DNA from: Candidatus Equibacterium intestinale
GTDB taxonomy: Bacteria > Bacteroidota > Bacteroidia > Bacteroidales > UBA932
Direction: 5' to 3'
Length of the DNA stretch: 13,195 nucleotides
NCBI GenBank assembly: GCA_018064305.1
Contig: JAGHVP010000246.1
Location: 1-13,195, forward strand
Part shown: positions 1-6,734 of the stretch, in pieces
Numbering within the stretch: position 1 is the first letter of the stretch
Layout of the letters: every line of letters begins with the position of its first letter
Notes under the pieces: generated by a model
Databases searched by the model: none
Told to the model about the DNA's origin: nothing
Seen by the model: the letters and a program-made list of their open reading frames with translations, nothing else
Made by a program: the position numbers and the translations under genes

Positions 1-830
1 ATTACAAGCATCTCGAGGGGCTGAAGGAAGAAGAGAAGGTGAACGAGGATGTTGATGCCGGAATGTTCGGTACTGCATACCACGAAACCATGGAGGAGTT
101 CTACGGGCAGTTCAAGGGGCAGGTGGTTTCGAAGGATGCCCTCCGCGCAATCATTGAAAGCGAAGGATTCGATAACATGATAAGAGCGGTAGTGCTCAGG
201 AAGATGGCAGCCCAGCTGAAAGTTGAGGTGGGCGCCCTTACCGGCCGCAACCATATCACGGCCAGCCTGGTGCAGGAGCTTGTAAAGGTCACCCTGAAGC
301 GCGATGCCGAGATGCCGGCTGACGCGGAAGGCTTCGAGTACCTTGATTCTGAAAGATACATGATAATGGATTTCAAGGTTCCTGTGGAAGGGCAGGACAG
401 GAATGTGCTCCTGCATGGATTTGTCGACCGTCTAGATGCTCCTTTCCAGACGCAGTACCGCATCTGTGACTACAAGACAGGCTCGGTGTATGAAGTGAAG
501 GACTATTATGACTACGACGCTGCCATCAGCCAGATGTTCAGCGGAGAGGCAAAGACTTCGTTCCAGCTGCTTGTATATGCGCTGCTGATAAAGAACGACA
601 TTGATCACAACAAACTGGCTGCCAGAGATATTGCAGTGGCTGTATATAATGTGAGGAAGCAGTTCGGCGAGATGTCGCAGGGTACTTTGTGCGATGGGAA
701 GCTGATCTCAGGCTTTGAAGAGGGGCTCAGACAGCTTATTGCAGAGATATTCAGTCCAGAGGTGCCTTTCGAAGGCAGACCGGGCAAGCCGTGCAAGTAC
801 TGCCCCGCGGCACTTATATGCAACAGATAG
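1..830 (+). CDS. addB: AddB-like PD-(D/E)XK nuclease, C-terminal part (5' end outside window)
   Basis: The reading frame is open from base 3 to the TAG at 828-830, so the 275 residues seen are the C-terminal end of a larger protein; the GTG at 39 is internal. The fragment carries a RecB-type nuclease domain: FGTAYHETMEEFY at its beginning, GFVDRLDAP followed by ICDYKTGS (catalytic Asp and Asp-x-Lys; the DYK is near fragment residue 156), and a SFQLLVYALL segment resembling the QxxxY motif. It ends in a cysteine group, C-x2-C-x5-C, as in the Fe-S staple of AddB-type nucleases. Known family role: with an AddA helicase it resects double-strand DNA ends for RecA recombination. The AddA-like gene starts 12 bases downstream, which supports the pairing. 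The symbol is by analogy, since the N-terminal helicase-like part cannot be seen; a stand-alone PD-(D/E)XK protein is the alternative. Confidence 0.85.
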   Translation, partial: YKHLEGLKEEEKVNEDVDAGMFGTAYHETMEEFYGQFKGQVVSKDALRAIIESEGFDNMIRAVVLRKMAAQLKVEVGALTGRNHITASLVQELVKVTLKRDAEMPADAEGFEYLDSERYMIMDFKVPVEGQDRNVLLHGFVDRLDAPFQTQYRICDYKTGSVYEVKDYYDYDAAISQMFSGEAKTSFQLLVYALLIKNDIDHNKLAARDIAVAVYNVRKQFGEMSQGTLCDGKLISGFEEGLRQLIAEIFSPEVPFEGRPGKPCKYCPAALICNR

Positions 831-834
831 GAGG
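829..834 (+). promoter_or_regulatory. Shine-Dalgarno-like AGGAGG before the addA-like gene
   Basis: AGGAGG overlaps the stop codon of the upstream nuclease gene and lies 8 bases before the ATG at 843. It is notable because the other starts examined in this window have A/T-rich leaders without such a match. It supports the 843 start and translation of the two genes from one message. Confidence 0.6.
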
Positions 835-842
835 AACAGACA

Positions 843-3800
843 ATGAACCGGAACAGATTGGACATATACAAGGCTTCGGCCGGTGCCGGCAAGACATACA
901 CCCTGGCACACAGATACATAGCAATGATGCTTGAGAGCGCGGACTGGCGCTCGGCATACCGCCATATCCTGGCTGTGACCTTCACCAACAAGGCCACAGA
1001 AGAGATGAAGGGGCGTATCCTCGAGTATCTCTTCAAGCTTTCGTGCGGTGATGCGGCAGAAACCGCCAACATGGCGGGATTTATGGGGAAAAATGCGTCC
1101 GACAGCGCTTTTGCGGCCGAGATAAAGGCAAAATCGGGCCTGATGCTCAAGAACATCCTCCACGATTATTCTAATTTCTCCGTCACCACAATCGACAAGT
1201 TCTTCCAGCATGTCTACCGTTCGTTCGCCCGCGAACTCGGGCACTATTCGGCATACCGCGTCGAACTCGACCAGGACTCCGTGATAGGCAAGGCGCTGGA
1301 TGAAATGCTCTCGCGCATCGATTCTGCCGATATGGAGCATCCCGACCCTCTCTTCGAGGCGGTGCGCAAGTTCGCGCTTGACCTGCTACGCATCAAAGGA
1401 AATGTTAAGTATGCAGACGAGCTTGCCCGTTTTGCCTCACTCTTCAAGAAAGAGGATTTCTTCCTGAAGAAGAAAGAGGCTTCGTGGAACAATCCCGAGG
1501 ATGTTGCAGACCGGGCTGAGAATTATATGGCCACTTTCGAGGCCGGCCTTAAGCTGAAGGCTGAGGCTGTCGTGAAGGCAGTCAAGGACGCAGGAATCGA
1601 GCTTGGCGATTTCTCGGGAGGCTCCCGCAGCGCGTTCAATTCGTGGCTTCCAAAATATGTTGAAGGCTCTGTTGTACAGCCCAGTGATTCATTCTTCAAG
1701 ACAGCTGCCTCCCAGGACTCATGGTTCAAGAAGAGTGACAAGAACGCCGCCTCCAAGGTCAGCGCCCTGTGCGGTGCCGGTTTCGAAGATGCCCTCCGCG
1801 ATTTCGCCGCACTGTTCGGCTATGACCTCCTGGCAGGTGTGCAGAGTATGGACGAGACCAACCCGTTCTTTGTCTACAATACGGCAAAGGCCATAAGGAA
1901 GAACATCAGCGTGCTGCTTATTGCCAAGGACATCAACAATGCGGTTGACCGCTACCTCAAGGATAACGGGGTGATGCTTCTTTCAGATACCTGCCACGCG
2001 CTGAACAAGGTGATAGACGGCTGTGACACGCCTTTCATTTACGAAAAGACCGGCAGCTGGCTTGACCATTACCTGCTCGACGAGTTCCAGGACTTCTCTG
2101 TGGTTCAGTGGCAGAATTTCCGCCCGCTGCTGCGCCAGAGCCTTGACAGCGGCCACAGCAACCTTATCGTGGGCGATGTCAAGCAGAGCATCTACCGCTG
2201 GCGCGGCTCCGACTGGAACACGCTCGACAACGGGCTTGAGGCAGACCTTGCCGATGAGTCCCTGGCGTTCCCTCCGCTGGAGACCAACCGCCGCAGCGAC
2301 GAGGAGATAGTGAACTTCAACAACGCTTTCTTCGACTGGCTCAGCAGAAGCCTCGACGATGAGAAGATTGCGGCGATTTATTCGGGCTGCCCGCAGAAAA
2401 GCTGCAAGAGCGGTGCGGGGCGTGTGAAAGTGCGTTTCTTCGAAGATGATGAAGACAACGAGGCGGCTCTCGGGGCCCTTCCCGATGAAATTGCAGGGCT
2501 TCTTGAAAGAGGCTTCTCGCTTGGCGACATTGCTGTCCTGGTGCGCCGCAACGATGAGGCCGACCTTGTGGCGGCCCAGCTTATTGCAGCAGGCATCAGC
2601 GTGATAACTGAAGAGTCCCTGAAGGTGGGTGCTGCGGTGAGCGTGCGCAAGGTGGTGGCCATATTGAAGTCTATGGTGAACGCTTCAGACGGGCGCAACA
2701 GCTATCTGCTCGACCATCTGGGTGTTGATGTCTCCGCTCTTGACAGTGATGTGAAGGGCAGGCCTCTGTATGAGATGTGTGAGCGCATTGCAATGTCGTT
2801 CGAGGGTGGCGTGCCGGGCGGCGAACTGCCATATTTCGCTGCATTCATGGATATTGTGCTCGACTATGTAGCCCAGAACGGCTCGGATGTGGCGGGCTTT
2901 GTCAAATGGTGGGAGGAATCTGGTTCGAAAGAGACCATCTCCGCCCCGAAGTCGGCCGATGCCGTGCGCATCATGACCATCCACAAGGCCAAGGGACTTG
3001 GAATGCCTGTGGTGATAGTTCCTTTCTTCTCAGAGCGTTTCAAACCTGCCAACAACCAGACTAACTACATCTGGTGCACCGATTCATCGGAAGCGCTTGA
3101 TGCCGGCCTCGTGCCTGTGGAATATGCTTCTACCCTGGAGTCTACGCTCTTCCGCAAAGAAAGCCTTGCAGAGAAGCAGTATTATATAGTGGATGCGGCT
3201 AACACTGCGTATGTGGCTTTCACCCGTCCGGAACACGAACTGATAGTGTATGCTGAAAAGCCAAAGCTTAAAAAGGATGGCACTGTCACTGCCGGCTCGG
3301 TTTCTGACAAGCTGTATATCTATCTCTCAGAAAGCGGCAATCTCTCTGAAGATGATGTGTTCGAGGAGGGAGATCTGTTTGAATTCAGCCGGAAGGAGGG
3401 CAGAGGTGCCGTGGTTGATGATGCCGGTGCGCTGCGTCTGGAAAGTTATGTGTCTGTCAAGCCTGAAGGGAGTGATCCCGAAAATCCGCGCATCCACCTG
3501 ATAGGCCGCGGCAGGGATTTCTTCGAGAGGGAGAAAGTGCGCCACCGCGGAATAGTGATGCACGACATACTCTCTGCCATCAACACAGAGGCCGATATAG
3601 ACGGTGCTGTGGAAGATGCAGTGCAGCGCGGCGAAGTGGTGGCCGGCGAGGCTGCGGAGTGTGCTGCCGAAATCCGCCGTATGGTGGCCTTCGCGGCACC
3701 TTACGGATGGTTTGCCGAAGGAGCTCGGGTACTTAACGAGGTATCCATCATAGATGCCGACGGCACAGTTGTGCGCCCCGACCGTGTTGTGGTCTCCGGC

Positions 3801-3965
3801 AGTACAGCAGTGGTGGTGGACTACAAGTTCGGCGTGCAGAACCCTTCTTACGCGAAGCAGGTGTCGGGCTATATGAACCTGCTCTCACGCATGGGCTATA
3901 CTGATGTCAAAGGCTATATCTGGTACGCCGCCGCCGACACCATCGTGCCCGTCAGCCAGGAATGA
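843..3965 (+). CDS. addA: AddA-like UvrD/Rep-family helicase with C-terminal PD-(D/E)XK nuclease
   Basis: This 1040-residue protein has the superfamily 1A helicase motifs in order: Walker A ASAGAGKT (residues 11-18), motif Ia AVTFTNKATEEMKGR (44-58), TTIDKFFQHVYRSF, motif II DEFQD (from 413), motif III VGDVKQSIYRWRGSD (from 443), LETNRRSDEEIVNF, motif V TIHKAKG (from 712) and motif VI VAFTRPEHEL (from 791). The C-terminal end adds a RecB-like nuclease: RGIVMHDIL, a catalytic Asp in RPDRVVV (980), DYKFG (993) and a following QVSGYMNLL. ATP-driven unwinding plus nuclease cutting of broken DNA ends is the known AddA/RecB role, in the cytoplasm. It is somewhat shorter than typical Firmicutes AddA (about 1200 residues). 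It follows the AddB-like nuclease by 12 bases, so the two are probably one operon. RecB is the main alternative name; the nuclease partner with a Cys cluster favours AddAB. Confidence 0.92.
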   Translation: MNRNRLDIYKASAGAGKTYTLAHRYIAMMLESADWRSAYRHILAVTFTNKATEEMKGRILEYLFKLSCGDAAETANMAGFMGKNASDSAFAAEIKAKSGLMLKNILHDYSNFSVTTIDKFFQHVYRSFARELGHYSAYRVELDQDSVIGKALDEMLSRIDSADMEHPDPLFEAVRKFALDLLRIKGNVKYADELARFASLFKKEDFFLKKKEASWNNPEDVADRAENYMATFEAGLKLKAEAVVKAVKDAGIELGDFSGGSRSAFNSWLPKYVEGSVVQPSDSFFKTAASQDSWFKKSDKNAASKVSALCGAGFEDALRDFAALFGYDLLAGVQSMDETNPFFVYNTAKAIRKNISVLLIAKDINNAVDRYLKDNGVMLLSDTCHALNKVIDGCDTPFIYEKTGSWLDHYLLDEFQDFSVVQWQNFRPLLRQSLDSGHSNLIVGDVKQSIYRWRGSDWNTLDNGLEADLADESLAFPPLETNRRSDEEIVNFNNAFFDWLSRSLDDEKIAAIYSGCPQKSCKSGAGRVKVRFFEDDEDNEAALGALPDEIAGLLERGFSLGDIAVLVRRNDEADLVAAQLIAAGISVITEESLKVGAAVSVRKVVAILKSMVNASDGRNSYLLDHLGVDVSALDSDVKGRPLYEMCERIAMSFEGGVPGGELPYFAAFMDIVLDYVAQNGSDVAGFVKWWEESGSKETISAPKSADAVRIMTIHKAKGLGMPVVIVPFFSERFKPANNQTNYIWCTDSSEALDAGLVPVEYASTLESTLFRKESLAEKQYYIVDAANTAYVAFTRPEHELIVYAEKPKLKKDGTVTAGSVSDKLYIYLSESGNLSEDDVFEEGDLFEFSRKEGRGAVVDDAGALRLESYVSVKPEGSDPENPRIHLIGRGRDFFEREKVRHRGIVMHDILSAINTEADIDGAVEDAVQRGEVVAGEAAECAAEIRRMVAFAAPYGWFAEGARVLNEVSIIDADGTVVRPDRVVVSGSTAVVVDYKFGVQNPSYAKQVSGYMNLLSRMGYTDVKGYIWYAAADTIVPVSQE

Positions 3966-4042
3966 TAGTTCTTTCCCGGGCGGATCAACCATACCAGCAT
4001 CATGACACTGCATGCGGACATTGCCAGAGCCATTATTGCCAT
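3914..4042 (-). pseudogene. Short hydrophobic reading frame, possible frameshifted second half of a mini-gene
   Basis: On the minus strand an ATG at 4042 opens 42 codons ending in TAG at 3914-3916. The first 20 residues (MAIMALAMSACSVMMLVWLI) look like one membrane helix, followed by basic residues (RPGKNYH), and the rest runs antisense to the 3' end of the addA-like gene. It overlaps the 4033-4104 frame in another phase; one extra A in the AAAA run at 4051-4054 would join the two into a single small protein. I do not recognise it. It may be a decayed or mis-sequenced small membrane protein, or chance. The last third, opposite conserved addA codons, is the least convincing part. Confidence 0.2.
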
Positions 4043-4104
4043 GACAGCCTTTTGAAAACAGTGTCACTGTAATCTGATGGAGTGTATTTTTCTATCAGTT
4101 TCAT
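4033..4104 (-). CDS. Possible 23-residue ORF coupled to the acyltransferase stop codon
   Basis: The acyltransferase stop TGA (4101-4103) overlaps an ATG (4102-4104) in an ATGA arrangement typical of translational coupling. The frame reads MKLIEKYTPSDYSDTVFKR and ends at TAA (4033-4035). The peptide is charged and not low-complexity, but it is very short and I do not recognise it. It stops just as a hydrophobic frame (ATG at 4042) starts in another phase. A weak hairpin with a short T-run sits inside it, so the region could instead be only the 3' end of the acyltransferase message. Confidence 0.28.
   Translation of the reverse strand: MKLIEKYTPSDYSDTVFKRLSWQ
4058..4070. repeat. Perfect 6+1+6 palindrome downstream of the acyltransferase
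   Basis: ACAGTGTCACTGT is two perfect 6-base arms around a single central base. Read on the minus strand it is followed by TTTT (4057-4054), so in RNA it could form a 5-bp stem with a 3-base loop and a short U-run. That would be a weak terminator for the acyltransferase about 30 bases past its stop. It is short enough to be incidental. Confidence 0.35.
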
Positions 4105-5204
4105 TTGTGTCTCTCTCCAAGTATAGCCCAGCGCAGCAGCGGTATGCGCTGGAGAATCTCATACAGCAGCGGAGTTAGGGTGAAGACAACGATGGTTAAT
4201 GCCAGGTATATGAGCCACGCGGGCATCTGCGTGTAAGCCTTGAACATATAGCCGAATGCCACGAGTATGCTGTAGTGAAGCACATAGAAGCCGTAGCTGC
4301 TGCGGTTCATATATGCACAGAAACTGTCAGTCCTGTCGAACCATCTCATGAAGATACCCGTCACGGCAAGTATCATTAACCAGGCATAGAGGCAGTTAAG
4401 CCAGCCGGAAAGGAACTGGGGACTGGTATAGTCCTGCCCCCATCCTGTGATACAGAGGGCTGTGCCTGCAACCACGGCGCATGCAGTCATCGGAATGCAC
4501 ATTTGCTTCACGCGCTGCTGGACGTTGTCGTTGCAGAAAACGAAGTATCCCATCAGAAACGGGATGAAGTATGCCACGGGCCTGTAGAGATTGTACAGGC
4601 CGTCTGGGCTTCCCAGCCTCGGGTTCATGATCATGAACTGCGAACCTGTCCATATCAGCACGCCCATCAGAATGATGACCGGCGATGATGCTTCTGCACA
4701 AATATTCCTGAACTTATCTTTGGGGTCCAGCCTGCGTATCAGAAGTAGGAGCAGCGAGAATACCCACAGCTCCTGTGCGAACCAGAGAGGCCCGCTGCCG
4801 CTCAGCGAGTAGATGAGCCATCTGATTATGACGGGGGTCTGAGACAGATCGGGATGTTCAGCGCCGCAGTTGACGTTGAAATATCCCGTTGTCCATTGGA
4901 ATACAAAAAGGCCGATTGTGGAAGGAACGAGCAGTTTGAGGGTCCGCGACTTGCGGAACTCTTCCGCTGAACGATTTTCCAGCGAATACCTTGCGCTGAT
5001 ACCCGCAATCAGGAACAGCAGCATCATGAACCATGGGTAAAGGATATACATCACGATATCCTGCGGCTGCTTCATCGGGTCAGGGCCGAATCCTCCGACT
5101 CCGCCGAACACACCCTTGTTGTTATAGAAATAAAATACGTGGTATAACAGCACCAGAAGCACTGTGAACCACCTTAGATTATCGAGCCAATCCTTCCTCT
5201 TCAT
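4101..5204 (-). CDS. Acyltransferase family integral membrane protein (Acyl_transf_3 type)
   Basis: This 367-residue protein has about ten membrane segments. It begins with the family's usual N-terminal layout, LDNLRWFTVLLVLLYHVFY, in which Asp8, Arg11 and His22 sit in or before the first helix; that His is the usual catalytic candidate. A GPLWFAQELWVF segment resembles the xLWFL region of OafA/MdoC-like members, and a late SSYGFYVLHYSILVAF segment is also typical. Family members move acyl groups, often acetyl or succinyl, from a cytoplasmic donor onto sugars at the membrane; the acceptor here is unknown. I chose the ATG at 5204 rather than the in-frame one at 5300: MKRKDW is where family similarity begins, and 5300 would overlap the divergent TetR gene at 5285. 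The TetR gene across the 80-bp shared region is its probable regulator. Confidence 0.85.
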   Translation of the reverse strand: MKRKDWLDNLRWFTVLLVLLYHVFYFYNNKGVFGGVGGFGPDPMKQPQDIVMYILYPWFMMLLFLIAGISARYSLENRSAEEFRKSRTLKLLVPSTIGLFVFQWTTGYFNVNCGAEHPDLSQTPVIIRWLIYSLSGSGPLWFAQELWVFSLLLLLIRRLDPKDKFRNICAEASSPVIILMGVLIWTGSQFMIMNPRLGSPDGLYNLYRPVAYFIPFLMGYFVFCNDNVQQRVKQMCIPMTACAVVAGTALCITGWGQDYTSPQFLSGWLNCLYAWLMILAVTGIFMRWFDRTDSFCAYMNRSSYGFYVLHYSILVAFGYMFKAYTQMPAWLIYLALTIVVFTLTPLLYEILQRIPLLRWAILGERHK

Positions 5205-5226
5205 GAAATTTTTCCGCTTTGATAGC

Positions 5227-5255
5227 GCAAATATACAGATAATGTCTATATTTGC
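5227..5255. repeat. Inverted repeat GCAAATATA / TATATTTGC in the divergent acyltransferase-tetR region
   Basis: Perfect 9-base arms at 5227-5235 and 5247-5255 are separated by 11 bases. Each arm read outward contains TATATTTG, a match to the Bacteroides -7 element TAnnTTTG, so the palindrome places two divergent -7 boxes face to face. It could also be, or overlap, the operator of the adjacent TetR-type protein, since that family binds palindromes in its own divergent region. Confidence 0.65.
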
Positions 5256-5257
5256 AA
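5228..5257 (-). promoter_or_regulatory. Bacteroides-type promoter for the acyltransferase gene
   Basis: On the minus strand TTG (5257-5255), a 19-base spacer and TATATTTG (5235-5228) match the -33/-7 consensus. The expected start of transcription leaves a leader of about 20 bases before the ATG at 5204. Confidence 0.6.
5247..5254 (+). promoter_or_regulatory. Candidate -7 element for the tetR gene
   Basis: TATATTTG on the plus strand matches TAnnTTTG and lies 30 bases before the ATG at 5285. The nearest TTTG upstream (5218-5221) is 25 bases away, longer than the usual 19-21, so this side of the divergent pair is weaker or depends on other factors. Confidence 0.45.
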
Positions 5258-5281
5258 CAGATGTTCTAAAACAAATGTTCT
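5258..5281 (+). repeat. Direct repeat CARATGTTCT x2 just before tetR
   Basis: CAGATGTTCT (5258-5267) and CAAATGTTCT (5272-5281) differ at one base and are offset by 14. The second ends three bases before the tetR start codon. A related AGATAATGTCT lies in the neighbouring palindrome. They could be regulator half-sites or incidental. Confidence 0.45.
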
Positions 5282-5284
5282 CAA

Positions 5285-5902
5285 ATGCCAAGATCAGCAT
5301 TCTTCTCGAAAGAAACCATTGCCGCTGCCGGGCTTGAAGTCGTCCGCCAGCATGGCATCGGAGCGCTTACGGCAAGGGCTCTGGGCAAGCGGCTCGGGTG
5401 CTCGCTCAGCCCGATATTCACAGTGTTCAAGGATATGGACGAAATCCAGATTGCCGTCAGGCAGGCTGCAGCCGCCCTGTTTGCAGACTATGTGAAAGAC
5501 GTTTCCGATTACCAGCCGGCGTTCAAGGAATACGGGATGAGGCTCATCCGCTTCGCCAGGGAGGAGCAGAATATTTTCCAACTTTTTCTTGAACGGGGGA
5601 ACAGCCTTATGGACAATGCGCCTGCCGCGGCACTGGAATGCCTGAAAGGCATCAAGGAGGCGTATCAGCTGACGGACAATCAAGTTATGACATTCTACCG
5701 GCAGATCTGGACCTTCACCTGCGGGGTTGCAGTACTGGCAACGCGGTCTCCGGGGGAATATCCTGACTCTCTGACCGGCGAGATGATTTCCACCCAGTTC
5801 ATCAGCACCCTTTCTTTCCTGAAATCTGGCAAGGCGGTGGACAATGTGACCCCACATCTCAAAGTGGAAGGGGAGAAGGCGGTTATCGGCCTATGTGATT
5901 GA
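5285..5902 (+). CDS. TetR/AcrR-family transcriptional regulator
   Basis: This is a 205-residue protein of normal family length. The N-terminal 55 residues are a TetR DNA-binding domain: FFSKETIAAAGLEVVRQHG, IGALTARALGKRLGCS (helix-turn-helix) and SPIFTVFKDMDEI, where the recognition helix is followed by the usual aromatic turn and the helix that starts the ligand domain. The C-terminal part (LIRFAREEQNIFQLFLERGN, then FYRQIWTFTCGVAVLA) fits the ligand/dimer domain of the TetR_C_33-like group. Such proteins generally repress their own gene and a neighbour until a small molecule binds. The divergent acyltransferase and the shared 80-bp region with repeats make that gene the natural target; the ligand is unknown. 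The ATG at 5285 is taken because the domain starts at once after it. Confidence 0.88.
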   Translation: MPRSAFFSKETIAAAGLEVVRQHGIGALTARALGKRLGCSLSPIFTVFKDMDEIQIAVRQAAAALFADYVKDVSDYQPAFKEYGMRLIRFAREEQNIFQLFLERGNSLMDNAPAAALECLKGIKEAYQLTDNQVMTFYRQIWTFTCGVAVLATRSPGEYPDSLTGEMISTQFISTLSFLKSGKAVDNVTPHLKVEGEKAVIGLCD

Positions 5903-5919
5903 CTCCTTCCCAACAGGTG

Positions 5920-5949
5920 TTGACTATTTTTACTAATCGTGTACCTTTG
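5920..5949 (+). promoter_or_regulatory. Bacteroides-type promoter for the RsmI-like methyltransferase
   Basis: TTG (5920-5922), a 19-base spacer and TACCTTTG (5942-5949) match the TTG / TAnnTTTG consensus exactly. Transcription would begin near 5956, giving a leader of under 40 bases to the ATG at 5993. This separates the gene from tetR upstream. Confidence 0.8.
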
Positions 5950-5992
5950 CGGCAGGGCTGCCATGCGGCCTGTGACATAATACATTCATTCC

Positions 5993-6703
5993 ATGAAAGG
6001 CAAGCTTTATCTGATTCCCACACCGCTTGGCGACAACGACCCTCTGGAGGTGCTCCCTGCATCGGTTTTCGAGATTGTGAAACACATCACCACCTACGTG
6101 GTGGAGGAGACGCGTACAGCGCGCAGGTTCCTCTCGAAGTACGGGCTCAAGGGAAAAATCGACGGGCTGACTTTCTACGAGCTGAACGAACATACCGCTG
6201 CAGCTGATGCTGCGGCGTACGTGCGTCTGCTTGATGAGGGGACAGACGTGGGGCTGATGTCCGAGGCCGGGCTTCCTGCAGTGGCCGACCCGGGCAGCAT
6301 ACTGGTGCGCGCAGCTCATGAACATGACATAGAGGTGGTTCCGTTCGTGGGGCCGTCTTCACTGATGCTTGCCCTGATGTCATCTGGGTTCAACGGCCAG
6401 TCGTTTGCCTTCAACGGATATCTTCCGGTGAAGCCGGAAGAAAGAAGGGCCAGGCTGCGTGCCATCGAGAAGATTTCTGCACAGACAGGCCAGACACAGA
6501 TTCTGATAGAAACGCCTTATCGCAACGATGCGATGATGTCCGACATGCTTGCTGCACTGTCGCCCTCCACCTCAGTCTGCGTCGCTGCCAATATCACCTG
6601 CCCCGACGCCTGCATCCGCACCCGCACAGTGGCTGAATGGAAGCAGAATCCGCCTCAGATAGGCAAGCGCCCCTGCGTCTTCGTGCTGATGGCCGCCCGC
6701 TGA
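5993..6703 (+). CDS. Tetrapyrrole-methylase-fold SAM-dependent methyltransferase, short RsmI paralogue
   Basis: The 236 residues show the hallmarks of the RsmI/TP-methylase family: LYLIPTPLGD (5-14), where RsmI has PTPIGN; GLMSEAGLPAVADPG (87-101), the SAM-site loop; VVPFVGPSSLMLALMSSG (115-132); FNGYLP (140-145); and LIETPYR (171-177). RsmI methylates the 2'-OH of C1402 in 16S rRNA. This protein is shorter than RsmI (about 280) and ends soon after the methylase fold, like the second, RsmI-related methyltransferase that Bacteroidota commonly carry. I therefore give no symbol; its substrate may be rRNA or something else. It is transcribed alone from the promoter at 5920 and converges with the minus-strand gene ending at 6728. 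Confidence 0.85.
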   Translation: MKGKLYLIPTPLGDNDPLEVLPASVFEIVKHITTYVVEETRTARRFLSKYGLKGKIDGLTFYELNEHTAAADAAAYVRLLDEGTDVGLMSEAGLPAVADPGSILVRAAHEHDIEVVPFVGPSSLMLALMSSGFNGQSFAFNGYLPVKPEERRARLRAIEKISAQTGQTQILIETPYRNDAMMSDMLAALSPSTSVCVAANITCPDACIRTRTVAEWKQNPPQIGKRPCVFVLMAAR

Positions 6704-6734
6704 GTCAGACTGAATCGATTACTTCACTCAGCGG
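6697..6734. repeat. Inverted repeat spanning both convergent stop codons
   Basis: CCGCTGAGT (6697-6705) and ACTCAGCGG (6726-6734) are perfect 9-base arms around a 20-base centre that itself contains the palindrome AATCGATT. Both convergent genes end with CGC TGA inside the arms. There is no T-run, so it is not a standard intrinsic terminator, but an RNA from either direction could form the stem. Confidence 0.55.

Noticed and set aside
39..41. GTG as start of the first nuclease gene
   Set aside because: The frame is open to the window edge, and the upstream residues (YKHLEGLKEEEK) continue naturally into the nuclease domain.
708..1340. Minus-strand reading frame of 210 codons
   Set aside because: It is antisense to the end of the AddB-like and start of the AddA-like genes, including the Walker A region.
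5205..5300. N-terminal extension of the acyltransferase to an ATG at 5300
   Set aside because: It would overlap the TetR gene and cover both promoters. The family's N-terminal motif begins right after the ATG at 5204.
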